The notes under the pieces: model-generated
Seen by the model: only the letters and a program-made list of their open reading frames with translations
Told to the model about the DNA's origin: nothing
The model's database searches: none
Origin: Chloroflexota bacterium
Lineage (GTDB): Bacteria; Chloroflexota; Limnocylindria; Limnocylindrales; CSP1-4
Direction of reading: 5' to 3'
NCBI GenBank assembly: GCA_027346765.1
Contig: DAIERN010000009.1
Span: forward strand, 1-17,070
DNA: 17,070 nucleotides
In this document: positions 1-7,210 of the stretch, one piece after another
Position numbering within the stretch: position 1 is the stretch's first letter
Layout of the letters: the number at the start of each line of letters is the position of its first letter
Program-made: the position numbers and the translations under genes

Positions 1-2
1 AC

Positions 3-218
3 ACTCGCGCCGACGATTCGAGCCAGTACGGCACCACCACCAACAGCCTGATCATGACCTATCTCTTCCGGGTGCCCCAGCTGCTCGATCTGCAGGCGCT
101 GCTCAACGGTCAGCCGCTGCCCTCGCCGAGCATCGTCCCCGGCCCGTCGCCGACACCCGCCGGCTCGCCGGCCGCGCCGTCACCGGAACCGACGGCGACA
201 GCTGGCCCGACGCTCTAG
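3..218 (+). CDS. 3' end of an unidentified gene upstream of the Tad pseudopilin cluster (5'-truncated)
   Basis: An open frame runs from the window edge to a TAG at 216-218 and encodes about 71 residues. The first part contains a stretch reading GTTTNSLIMTYLFRVPQLLD. It is followed by a low-complexity tail rich in Pro, Ser, Thr and Ala, of the kind often found at the C-terminus of exported or cell-surface proteins. It ends 18 bp before the first TadE-like gene on the same strand, so it is probably the preceding gene of the same operon. A CpaB/RcpC-like pilus assembly protein with a C-terminal linker would fit the position. That identification rests on context only; the visible residues do not prove it. 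Confidence 0.6.
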   Translation, partial: TRADDSSQYGTTTNSLIMTYLFRVPQLLDLQALLNGQPLPSPSIVPGPSPTPAGSPAAPSPEPTATAGPTL

Positions 219-236
219 CGAGGCGTCCGGGGTGGC

Positions 237-860
237 ATGATCCGGTCGGCGGCGCTCCGGGGTCGCAAATGGTCGCAAGTTCGGGCTGACCGGGGCGTAG
301 CGCTGGTCGAATTCACGCTCGTCATCCCCATCGTGCTCATCGCGCTGCTGGCGCTGATCGAGTTCGGGTTCGCCCTGAATGCGGTTCTCGCCGTCAACCG
401 CGCCTCCCAAGAGGGAGCGTTGGTTGCCGGTCAAGCGGGCAACGACGCTGCCGCAGACTGCATCATCCTCGGGCGTATCGAGACCTTCCTCAACCCGCCG
501 CTGGATAAGCGCGACGTGACCGAGGTTCGCCTCATCCGGACCAGCACCAGCGGTTCGGGTTCGCTCGCAACCAGCACCTACATTCGCTCCGGCACGACGA
601 CCTGTGGCGCCTATGAGGTGCCTTATTCCGCGACCAGCACGGGCTATCCACCGGCCCAGCGCTGCAACATCCTCGCTGGCTGCCAGTTGCTCTCGCCGCC
701 ACGCTCCACGCTCGACAAGATCGCCGTGCAGATCACCTACCGCCACACACCCGTTACGCCACTGCGCGAGCTGCTTGGCATGTTCGGTGGCGACGGCAGC
801 CTTGGCTTCGCGTGGACGTTCTCGGAGCGAAGCGCCTCGCGCATGGAACCAGTCCAGTGA
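237..860 (+). CDS. TadE-like minor pseudopilin
   Basis: This 207-residue protein has the typical layout of the TadE family, the minor pseudopilins of Tad/Flp type IVb pili. A short basic N-terminus ends in Gly20 and is followed by VALVEF, with the conserved Glu at +5 (Glu25). A single hydrophobic helix covers about residues 21-46, and the rest is a secreted domain of roughly 160 residues containing several Cys. By family knowledge, a prepilin peptidase would cut after Gly20 and the helix would anchor the protein in the membrane or pilus. The ATG at 237 lies 18 bp after the previous stop, with a G-rich stretch just upstream. Its stop overlaps the probable GTG start of the next gene, which implies translational coupling. 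The ectodomain is not recognised. Confidence 0.85.
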   Translation: MIRSAALRGRKWSQVRADRGVALVEFTLVIPIVLIALLALIEFGFALNAVLAVNRASQEGALVAGQAGNDAAADCIILGRIETFLNPPLDKRDVTEVRLIRTSTSGSGSLATSTYIRSGTTTCGAYEVPYSATSTGYPPAQRCNILAGCQLLSPPRSTLDKIAVQITYRHTPVTPLRELLGMFGGDGSLGFAWTFSERSASRMEPVQ

Positions 861-1465
861 GTCGCTGCGCGGAGCGGGGACAAAGCCTCGTCGAGTTCAC
901 GATGATCCTGCCCGTCCTGCTGATCCTGGTTTTCGGCATGCTCGACTTTGGCCTTGCGTTCAGCGACAAGCTGACCCTCGGCAACGCCACCCGTGAGGGG
1001 ACGCGGATCGGATCGGCGTTGGTCACCGGCAGCTCGACGCCCTGCACGGGCGATCCGAGCGCCGTCGACGTCACGATCATCGCTTCGATCCAGAACATCC
1101 TCCGCTCGAGCGGCTCCAATCTCGACATGGGGCACATCGTCTCGATCCGCATCTTCAGGGCCAACGCCGCTGGTAAGGCGGTCGGTGGCGACGTGAACGT
1201 CTGGCAGTACACGCCAGGCAGCGGACCGGACGCCGATCCAGGGCCGGGCACGGAGAAGCTCGATTTCAGCCCGTCATCGGTCGCCTGGCCCGCATGCCGG
1301 CGTGACAACAACATAAATGCCCCCGATTCGCTCGGCGTGAGCATCGATTACCAGTACCGGTTGCAGACGCCCCTGGGCGCCATCCTCGCATTCCTAGGCG
1401 GCCGGACCGAAGCCAGCATGGCCATCGCCGATGACACGGTAATGGCTCTCAACCCGACGAACTGA
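857..1465 (+). CDS. TadE-like minor pseudopilin (second in cluster)
   Basis: The frame can start at an ATG at 812, but I prefer the GTG at 857. It overlaps the upstream stop as GTGA and leaves a short basic leader (VSRCAERG), as expected for a class III signal sequence. From there the product is 202 residues. Gly8 is the probable prepilin-peptidase site, followed by QSLVEF with Glu at +5, and a hydrophobic helix covers about residues 9-35. The remainder is an exported domain with a few Cys. The role is probably a minor subunit or adaptor in a Tad/Flp-like surface structure, by family membership. The TGA stop shares one base with the ATG of the following TadG-like gene (TGATG). Confidence 0.85.
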   Translation: MSRCAERGQSLVEFTMILPVLLILVFGMLDFGLAFSDKLTLGNATREGTRIGSALVTGSSTPCTGDPSAVDVTIIASIQNILRSSGSNLDMGHIVSIRIFRANAAGKAVGGDVNVWQYTPGSGPDADPGPGTEKLDFSPSSVAWPACRRDNNINAPDSLGVSIDYQYRLQTPLGAILAFLGGRTEASMAIADDTVMALNPTN

Positions 1466-3642
1466 TGCGATCACCCCCCGCGCGCGAACACGAGCGAGGC
1501 CAGGTGCTGGTGTTCTTCGTGATCCTCTCGGTTCTGATCATCGGGCTGGTCGCCGTGGTCATCGACGTCGCCTGGTTCTGGACCAATCAGCAGCAGATGC
1601 AGAAGGCGGCCGACGCAGGTGCGCTCGCCGGAGCGGTCTACCTGCCGGGTGATACGAACCGTGCCTACTCCTCAGCCCGTGCCGAAGCGACCAAGAACGG
1701 GTACACCGGCGGTCAAGCCGGAGTTAGCGTGGACCCTGAGCAGGATCCGGCCAACCGTCGCCGCCTGCGGGTGACCATCACGGGCCCGGTCAACTCCTTC
1801 TTCGCGCGCGTCTTCTGCGTCGTCACGGCCTGCACTGAGCAGGTCACGGTGCGCGTCACCGCACTTGCGGAGTTCGTGCTGCCCGTCCCCATGGGCAGTC
1901 CGCAGAACTATTTCGGCGTCGGCTTCATGGTCGACGCCACGGAGACGAGTGCCCCGGGCAGCAGCACCCGGTCGGCGTCCAGCTTCGATTCAGGTGGTGG
2001 CTGGTCCAACCCGGGCAACGTCTACACCAACAACGATGCCTACGCGACGGCCTCCACCAGCGGCTCGGCGCAACGGTGGGCGGGCTATGGCCTTGATGCC
2101 ACCATCCCGTCCGGGGCCACGATCGACGCCGTCCAGGTCTTGTTGAGCGACCTCTTCCTCGGTGGCAACGGGATCTCGTCGGCCTGCCGCGTAAACGTGG
2201 ATCTGTCGTGGGACAACGGCTCCACGTGGTCGTCGGTGCAGCAAACCGGGACGCTCAACGCGAGCACGACGGCGGACTACATCGTCGGCTCTGCCGCCGA
2301 CACCGCCGGCTGGGGGAGCCACACCTGGACAGCCGCCGAATTCAGCAGCTTCCGTGTCCGGCTGACCTGGATCGATGGGGTAACCGGTTGCTCGTCGTCA
2401 CGATCCGTGTCACTCGATCAGCTCCAGGTGACGGTCCACTACACCTCGTCGAGCGTCAGCACCGGGCCGGTCGCCGTCGATGGCCCCGACGGCACGGCAC
2501 TCGCACCACAGAACTTCTGGGCAGCGATGAACAGCCAGGGCGCGCCCAACATCCAGGGCGACGCATACATGACCGAATACGAGACCCGCGGTGGCGCCTT
2601 CAACCGGAACGATGGGACCGATCCGGACGGCCGCTACGCGCCGGACGAGTACTACAACTATGCGGTCGAGATTCCTGCTGGCGGGAATGGCGAGGTGTGG
2701 ATATTTGACCCTGGCTTCTGCGACTCGGCCTCGGCTGGGCTGGGCACCGGCGAGTTTTGGACCGTCGGGCCACCAAACGGCAACAAAGCGCGCTTTCCCG
2801 TCAGCTCGTACTTCGATCTCTACGACACCAAGGACACGCCCTATGACCTCAATGACGACGTGCTATGGGCCTCCTCGAACACTCGGTTCGAACAGCTCGA
2901 CTTCGAGGATCACGGACTGGGCCGCGCGGTCGGACACCGGCCAACGGAGCCGGACTGCAGCGGCGAGACGTGGCATCACAACTGGTGGCGCCTGGCGAGC
3001 GGCCTGCCCGGCGGTCGAACCTACCGCCTGCACACCTACTCGACCGACCCAAACCGACCCGGAGACCAGCGCAACACCACTGCCCACAACGCATTCGCCT
3101 TCTGGGCCGGCTCGAGCAGCGGGACGCCGCGCATCTACGGCATTGGCGCGATGGAGGCTTACGTGCGGCTGCCGGGCGGACAGGCATCCGAGTTCTATCT
3201 GGCCCAGGTCGAGGCCGCGCATGCCGGCAAGACGATGCAGATCGACCTTTGGGATCCGGGCGACACGGGCGCCCTGTCCGCGTCGCTGCAGATCCTCAAG
3301 CCGACTACGAGCGGCTACGTGCCAGCGACGTTCAGCTATAGCGCGCGACGCGAGAGCTCCGGTGGCTCGACCTGCGACAGCCGCAGCGGCACGTCGGTCA
3401 CCTCGGTCACCACCAACACTGGCGGCACGAGCCTGTTCAACGGCTGCTGGCTGACGGTGACGCTCAGCTTGCCGGCCGACTACGACGCTCCGCACCCCTC
3501 ATCTGACACGGTCACCAGCGAGGGCGGGTGGTGGAAGATCCGCTACTCGATGGGCGGTAGCCGCAGCTCGTACTCGACGGATCTCACCACCTGGCAGGTC
3601 GGCATCCGCGGCAGCCCGGTCCACCTGATACCGGCACGTTAG
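1465..3642 (+). CDS. Large TadG-like protein with beta-rich ectodomain
   Basis: This 725-residue protein has a TadE/TadG-like N-terminus. Residues 11-40 read RGQVLVFFVILSVLIIGLVA onward to VIDVAW, with a Gly12 cleavage-type site and hydrophobic helix but no Glu at +5. The AADAGALAGA segment at about 48-57 is typical of TadG/Flp-associated proteins. The rest is predicted extracellular. Residues about 165-330 look like a beta-sandwich module (YTNNDAYATA, ATIPSGATIDAVQV, VSLDQLQVTVHY), a pattern seen in carbohydrate-binding or adhesive ectodomains. A long acidic, aromatic C-terminal region follows, with many GxxW and DxxDxD-like turns. I see no MIDAS motif of a von Willebrand A domain. The gene is third in the + strand cluster, joined to the previous one by a 1-nt overlap, and its stop lies in a palindrome shared with the convergent cluster. 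An adhesive tip role is inference. Confidence 0.8.
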   Translation: MRSPPAREHERGQVLVFFVILSVLIIGLVAVVIDVAWFWTNQQQMQKAADAGALAGAVYLPGDTNRAYSSARAEATKNGYTGGQAGVSVDPEQDPANRRRLRVTITGPVNSFFARVFCVVTACTEQVTVRVTALAEFVLPVPMGSPQNYFGVGFMVDATETSAPGSSTRSASSFDSGGGWSNPGNVYTNNDAYATASTSGSAQRWAGYGLDATIPSGATIDAVQVLLSDLFLGGNGISSACRVNVDLSWDNGSTWSSVQQTGTLNASTTADYIVGSAADTAGWGSHTWTAAEFSSFRVRLTWIDGVTGCSSSRSVSLDQLQVTVHYTSSSVSTGPVAVDGPDGTALAPQNFWAAMNSQGAPNIQGDAYMTEYETRGGAFNRNDGTDPDGRYAPDEYYNYAVEIPAGGNGEVWIFDPGFCDSASAGLGTGEFWTVGPPNGNKARFPVSSYFDLYDTKDTPYDLNDDVLWASSNTRFEQLDFEDHGLGRAVGHRPTEPDCSGETWHHNWWRLASGLPGGRTYRLHTYSTDPNRPGDQRNTTAHNAFAFWAGSSSGTPRIYGIGAMEAYVRLPGGQASEFYLAQVEAAHAGKTMQIDLWDPGDTGALSASLQILKPTTSGYVPATFSYSARRESSGGSTCDSRSGTSVTSVTTNTGGTSLFNGCWLTVTLSLPADYDAPHPSSDTVTSEGGWWKIRYSMGGSRSSYSTDLTTWQVGIRGSPVHLIPAR

Positions 3643-3662
3643 GTCTTCGCAGGCGACCTAGC
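3638..3662. terminator. Palindrome between the convergent Tad clusters, possible bidirectional terminator
   Basis: GTTAGGTC at 3638-3645 pairs with GACCTAGC at 3655-3662 (8 bp including one G-T), with a 9-nt loop. The arms contain the TAG stop of the + strand TadG-like gene (3640-3642) and the reverse-complement stop of the - strand TadG-like gene (3658-3660). There is no T-run on either side, so classical Rho-independent termination is not assured. The position between two convergent operons supports an end-of-transcript role. Confidence 0.4.
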
Positions 3663-4821
3663 GGATGAGCTGGACGCCGAGGATCGGCTCCTCTAGGCAA
3701 TCGGGCACGTCATCGCCGTCTGTGCCGGTCTGGCCGCACGGGTCGTACTTGTTCACGCGGCCTTCCATGATGTAACGCACGAACCAGCCCTTGAAGCAGC
3801 TCGTCGAGCCATTGCCGCCGCCGTTGGGGACTCCCGGGAGCGAGTTGCACGGGCCGCTGTTGTCGCCCTGGATGTACGCGCGATCGAGCAGGAACATCGC
3901 GAAGCGCGGGATGTGGTAGTAGAGGTTGTTGCCGTTGCCGGGGTCAGTGCAGTCGGCGGGCAGACCGGTGGAAGGCACGTCGCGGCAGGTCGAGTCAAAC
4001 ATCGGGATCAGGATCACCTGGCCGTCGTAGGTGTTAACCGCGTCATCGACGTTGTTGCTGTTGCCGGTGCTGGTATGCAGCCAGACGGGCAGGTCGAAGG
4101 TTTCGTTGCAGGGACCCAGAATCTGCTCGCGCAGCGTCCCGCCGCACTCGAGATCGAGCCAGCCAACACCGCCGGGCCCGTTCTTGCAGAGGGGGACGAT
4201 GGATTCGTACCGGCCGCTGCTGTCGGCAAGCGCGGTCTGCAGGCTGGTGATGGGCCAGTCGATGCCAATGCGCATAGGCCGCCCAGTCCCGTCGCACGCA
4301 GTGATGGGGATGGAAAAGGTGACGGGCATCACGCCACAGCCGTCGGTCGCGGCACAGATGCTGCGCAGCGAACCCGCGACGGCGGTGGCCGACGCGCCGG
4401 CTGTCCAGGTGTTCTGGCCCATGATCGATGCGAGGAACGTGTCGAACGTTCGCTGGCCGTTGGCCTGGATGCCCGCTGCGTCAAGCGGAATTGAGCCGCC
4501 GCGCCCGACAGTCCCAAGCGTGCTGCCTTCGAACGAGATGTAGTAGGACGTTGCCATCGACGAGCCGTTATTGCCGAACGCGGCCCTCATGGCGGCGTCC
4601 ACGTCCGAATCCGTGCGCGTCGATCCCGCCATCTTCTCGGCGATTACCACGGCCCCGGCAAACGCCGCCGAGTCGCTCGCGTTCTGGGTGCCGCGCTGCT
4701 GCGCCATGGCGTTGCCGCCATCGATCACCATCGCCGTCGCGCCCAGGATGACGGACATGCTGATCGCCATGACCACCAGGGCCTGGCCGCGCTGCCCGAT
4801 CCGCTGTGGCCCGCCGTTCAT
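3658..4821 (-). CDS. TadG-like pilus-associated protein
   Basis: The product is 387-389 residues. Two in-frame ATGs are possible, at 4827 and 4821; the latter makes an ATGA overlap with the upstream TadE-like gene and is chosen here. The N-terminus has a short leader ending in QRG, then QALVVMAISMSVILGATAMV, a single membrane helix, followed by an NASDSAAFAGAVV segment like other TadG N-termini. The exported part holds about a dozen Cys, including paired patterns such as CAATDGC and CEGG-like turns, so it is probably disulfide-stabilised. I recognise no catalytic motif and no MIDAS motif. It is the last gene of the - strand cluster and mirrors the position of the TadG-like gene on the other strand. 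A structural role in a Tad/Flp-type appendage is likely by family and context. Confidence 0.78.
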   Translation of the reverse strand: MNGGPQRIGQRGQALVVMAISMSVILGATAMVIDGGNAMAQQRGTQNASDSAAFAGAVVIAEKMAGSTRTDSDVDAAMRAAFGNNGSSMATSYYISFEGSTLGTVGRGGSIPLDAAGIQANGQRTFDTFLASIMGQNTWTAGASATAVAGSLRSICAATDGCGVMPVTFSIPITACDGTGRPMRIGIDWPITSLQTALADSSGRYESIVPLCKNGPGGVGWLDLECGGTLREQILGPCNETFDLPVWLHTSTGNSNNVDDAVNTYDGQVILIPMFDSTCRDVPSTGLPADCTDPGNGNNLYYHIPRFAMFLLDRAYIQGDNSGPCNSLPGVPNGGGNGSTSCFKGWFVRYIMEGRVNKYDPCGQTGTDGDDVPDCLEEPILGVQLIR

Positions 4822-5294
4822 GGACATGTCGTCTTGCCCTCACTTGGACACACGTAGTCGATCGGCCCGATGCTGGTCGAGCTGAGCGAGATGGTCGGCA
4901 GGAAGATGCCGATGAACGGGGTCATGGGCGCGTAGGACTTCGACGCGGTGACGATGGCCAGGCAGCCAATCACCCGGGTCGACAACGGACAGTTGTTCGT
5001 GGACGGCGACGCGCAGCCAGTCTCGGTCGTGGTTGCTGTCTTGAAGCACACCGTCACATCACTCGATCCCAAGCCGATCGTCGGCGCCGCCGCAATGGCC
5101 ATGGCCTTCACGCGGTCCGTGTCCTGGTCGACGATGGCGGTGCGGTTGGCCTGGCGCGCGGCCTGGGCGAGGGTGTTGTAGGTGAAGACCGCCCGGCCCA
5201 GGTCGAACAGGCCCAGCACGACCATCGTGATTACCGGCAGGATGAGCGCGAACTCGACCATCGACTGGCCGCGCTGCTTCTTGGGCCGGCTCAT
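4818..5294 (-). CDS. Small TadE-like minor pseudopilin
   Basis: The reading frame is open further upstream, but the ATG at 5294 is the convincing start. It overlaps the stop of the preceding gene as ATGA, and the protein then begins MSRPKKQRG, a basic leader followed by QSMVEF with Glu at +5 (Glu14). The product is 158 residues: leader, hydrophobic helix at about 10-32, then a secreted domain with RQANRTAIVDQD after the helix and six Cys in the C-terminal half. It is a compact TadE family member. It sits between a large decorated TadE-like gene and a TadG-like gene, overlapping both by a few bases, so the three are probably translated from one message. Confidence 0.83.
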   Translation of the reverse strand: MSRPKKQRGQSMVEFALILPVITMVVLGLFDLGRAVFTYNTLAQAARQANRTAIVDQDTDRVKAMAIAAAPTIGLGSSDVTVCFKTATTTETGCASPSTNNCPLSTRVIGCLAIVTASKSYAPMTPFIGIFLPTISLSSTSIGPIDYVCPSEGKTTCP

Positions 5295-6460
5295 GGCCCG
5301 ACCGTGATCGTGGCGCCAGAGCAGCCGCCGGGCGGGTTGACCAGGCCACCCACGAGTGACTGATAGGCGATCTTGTAGTTGCCCGTGCCGTTGAGCGTGG
5401 TCATGTTGCCCGAGCTGAAGCCCGCCGCAACCCATGAAGCGGGAGCCTCGTTCTTGCGCACCCCGGCGAACGAGGGCACCTTGCACGATGAGAGCACGTA
5501 GTTGAAGCGACTGACGGTCTGGCCATCAACGGTGAGCGAAACGCTGTAGGTGCCGTGGGCCGCGTAGCCGTAGCTGACCGTCGCGGAGCACGCGTTGGAC
5601 GATCCACCGTCGCCGAACGACCAGGTGCAAGCGCCCTGGTCGCCGGTGGTCGTGTTGTAGAAGGTGACCCACAGCTGCGGCACGCCGATGATCTGAGTGC
5701 CGTCGCTGCCGCCACCTGAAGAGTCGGTGCTGGTGGGCGTGCCGTAGAAGCTGACGACAGTGACACCCGGGGTAGCGCTTGGCGCCGGCGTGGCGGACGA
5801 CCCAGGCGTGGGCGTCGGTCCCGATGTGCCCGTGGGTGCCGGGCTGGGGCTGTTGGTCGGGCCGGCGGTGGGCGTCGGAGCAGATGTCGGTCCTGGAGTC
5901 GGGCTTGGCGACGGCGCATTGCCGCCGATCACGCCCGAGTCGGGCGATCCGAAGCGAATAGTGAAGACGGCGTTGGACGTGACAGTGAGCGCGTTGTCCT
6001 TAAAGTCCTCCGGCGGATTCGGCAGCAGTCCGAGCCGTTCGCCAACGTCCAGGATTCCGCCGATGAACAGCGTCTGGAAGCCACAGCTGAGCTGAACCTG
6101 GACACGCGAGCCAACCGCGTATGAACCATCGAGGAACGTCGGCTCGGGCAACGGGGTGGGCAAGGTGCAATCGATACCCTGGGCGTCACGCGCCATGAGC
6201 TGGCGGTAGCGCAGCTGCACCGCCGCGTTGCCGCTCCCCTGCCACGCGTCGGGATTGCCCGCGGCGAAATTCGCGCCGATCCGGGCAACGTTGGTGAGAT
6301 CCACCCAGCCCAGGTAGACACGACCGAAGTCGACGGCCACGAGCAGCACGACGAGCAGCGCCGGCACGACGATGGCGAATTCGACCAGGCTCTGCCCCGA
6401 GCTCTTGCCCGAAGGCGAGCGCGCGCGCACGGCGTGAAGAGGCACGAGTGGAGTACACAT
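5291..6460 (-). CDS. TadE-like pseudopilin with PKD-like and PASTA-like C-terminal domains
   Basis: The product is 389 residues. Gly22 followed by QSLVEF (Glu27 at +5) marks a TadE-type prepilin signal, with a helix at about 23-46. A conventional TadE ectodomain runs to about residue 178. It is followed by a Pro/Ser/Thr/Gly linker (about 181-232). A PKD-like domain (about 233-323) has the hallmark WSFGDGG and a GTYSVSLTV strand. A final region (about 326-387) with VPSFAGV, an AxxW-AAGF pattern, IAYQSL and a paired Cys resembles a PASTA fold. PKD domains are usually extracellular spacers or adhesion modules, and PASTA modules bind peptidoglycan or act as extracellular spacers. This may therefore be a pseudopilin reaching into or anchored on the envelope (inference). 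It is the first gene of the - strand cluster. No strong Shine-Dalgarno is seen before the ATG, so the exact start is slightly uncertain. Confidence 0.82.
   Translation of the reverse strand: MCTPLVPLHAVRARSPSGKSSGQSLVEFAIVVPALLVVLLVAVDFGRVYLGWVDLTNVARIGANFAAGNPDAWQGSGNAAVQLRYRQLMARDAQGIDCTLPTPLPEPTFLDGSYAVGSRVQVQLSCGFQTLFIGGILDVGERLGLLPNPPEDFKDNALTVTSNAVFTIRFGSPDSGVIGGNAPSPSPTPGPTSAPTPTAGPTNSPSPAPTGTSGPTPTPGSSATPAPSATPGVTVVSFYGTPTSTDSSGGGSDGTQIIGVPQLWVTFYNTTTGDQGACTWSFGDGGSSNACSATVSYGYAAHGTYSVSLTVDGQTVSRFNYVLSSCKVPSFAGVRKNEAPASWVAAGFSSGNMTTLNGTGNYKIAYQSLVGGLVNPPGGCSGATITVGP
5765..5920 (-). repeat. Low-complexity Pro/Thr/Ser linker-coding segment
   Basis: This stretch encodes residues about 181-232 of the decorated TadE-like protein, with irregular repeats of PTP, PSP, GPT and SATP. 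It separates the pseudopilin domain from the PKD-like domain. The pattern is typical of flexible, possibly O-glycosylated, extracellular linkers. Short irregular tandem units at DNA level make length variation between strains likely. Confidence 0.7.
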
Positions 6461-6512
6461 CTACGCGCGCGCGTTGGCGGTTCCACGATGGTCTCGGAGT
6501 ACCACGCCAATT

Positions 6513-6540
6513 GTCCGGTGCAGGCGCGCAACGCCCGGAC
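6513..6540 (-). terminator. Hairpin downstream of coaE, candidate terminator
   Basis: On the - strand, 14 nt after the coaE stop, a 6-bp outer stem (GTCCGG/CCGGAC) encloses a short inner GCG/CGC stem with a bulge. The hairpin has no clear T-run. It lies between the coaE operon end and the downstream TadE-like gene, so it may separate the two transcripts. Confidence 0.4.
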
Positions 6541-6553
6541 TGACGATCCTGCC

Positions 6554-7210
6554 CTAATCGCGGGCTAGAAATGCCTCCAGCGCATCCGCCAGCGCGTCCT
6601 CGACCACGGCCCGCGTCTCGTCCATGGCGCCCTCCGTGGACAAGTGTCGAATGCCCGGGCGGTCGCCCAGCATCTGCGTCAGTCGCGCGGCGAGTTGTGG
6701 CCCCTGGGCGGCGAGCCGGCGCTCGACGTCAGCTGACGGCGTTCCGCGGTAGGCCAAGCGCGCACGTTGTGTTGCCTCCGAGCACTCAACCAGCCACACC
6801 TCGTCGCATTGATCCGCCAGGCCGCCCTCGACGAGCTTGATCGCCTCAACCGCGACGAACGGCACGTTGTCTCGCTCTGCTGCGGCGAGTTGCGCGTTGA
6901 ACAGCTGCCGGACATGCGGGTGGACGATCTGCTCCAGGTCGCTCAGAGCGGCTTCGTCGTTGAACACGATTGCCGCGAGCGCCGCGCGGTCGAGCTCGCC
7001 TTTGGCGCTGAACACACTGTCGCCAAAGCGCTCGCGGATCTGGACAATCGCTGGGCCACCGGGCGCGCTCGCCTCGCGCGACAGGGCGTCGGCATCGATG
7101 ACCGTTCCGCCCAGCTCGGCCAGCACGCGCGCAACATTCGATTTGCCGCAGCCGATTGAACCGGTCAGCCCGATCAGGAAGGGGCGGCTGGCGCTGCCGG
7201 CGGCGTTCAT
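6554..7210 (-). CDS. coaE: Dephospho-CoA kinase
   Basis: The product is 218 residues, close to the usual length of about 200. CoaE phosphorylates the 3'-hydroxyl of dephospho-CoA with ATP, the last step of coenzyme A synthesis in the cytoplasm. The P-loop LTGSIGCGKS is at about residues 15-24, the DAD motif at 39-41, and the LEQIVHP segment at 92-98. A lid-like region with QRARLAYRG and ERRLAAQ follows. The usual D-x-PLLFE-type segment reads VEAIKLVEGG (121-130), a variant that keeps the acidic residue in a related position. The ATG overlaps the stop of the ABC-F gene by one base (TGATG), making it the last gene of the polA-mutM-ABC-F-coaE run. The identification is firm from the P-loop and overall pattern. 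Confidence 0.93.
   Translation of the reverse strand: MNAAGSASRPFLIGLTGSIGCGKSNVARVLAELGGTVIDADALSREASAPGGPAIVQIRERFGDSVFSAKGELDRAALAAIVFNDEAALSDLEQIVHPHVRQLFNAQLAAAERDNVPFVAVEAIKLVEGGLADQCDEVWLVECSEATQRARLAYRGTPSADVERRLAAQGPQLAARLTQMLGDRPGIRHLSTEGAMDETRAVVEDALADALEAFLARD

Noticed and set aside
812..856. Upstream ATG start for the second TadE-like gene
   Set aside because: It would add 15 residues coded inside the previous gene; the GTG at 857 gives a GTGA overlap and a normal short pilin leader.
5295..5486. N-terminal extension of the small TadE-like gene
   Set aside because: The added 64 residues are Arg/Gly-rich shadow coding of the gene in the other frame; the ATG at 5294 overlaps the preceding stop and starts a proper TadE leader.
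5765..5920. Possible CRISPR or tandem repeat array
   Set aside because: The repetition is irregular and explained by the Pro/Thr/Ser linker code; there are no spacers or constant repeats.
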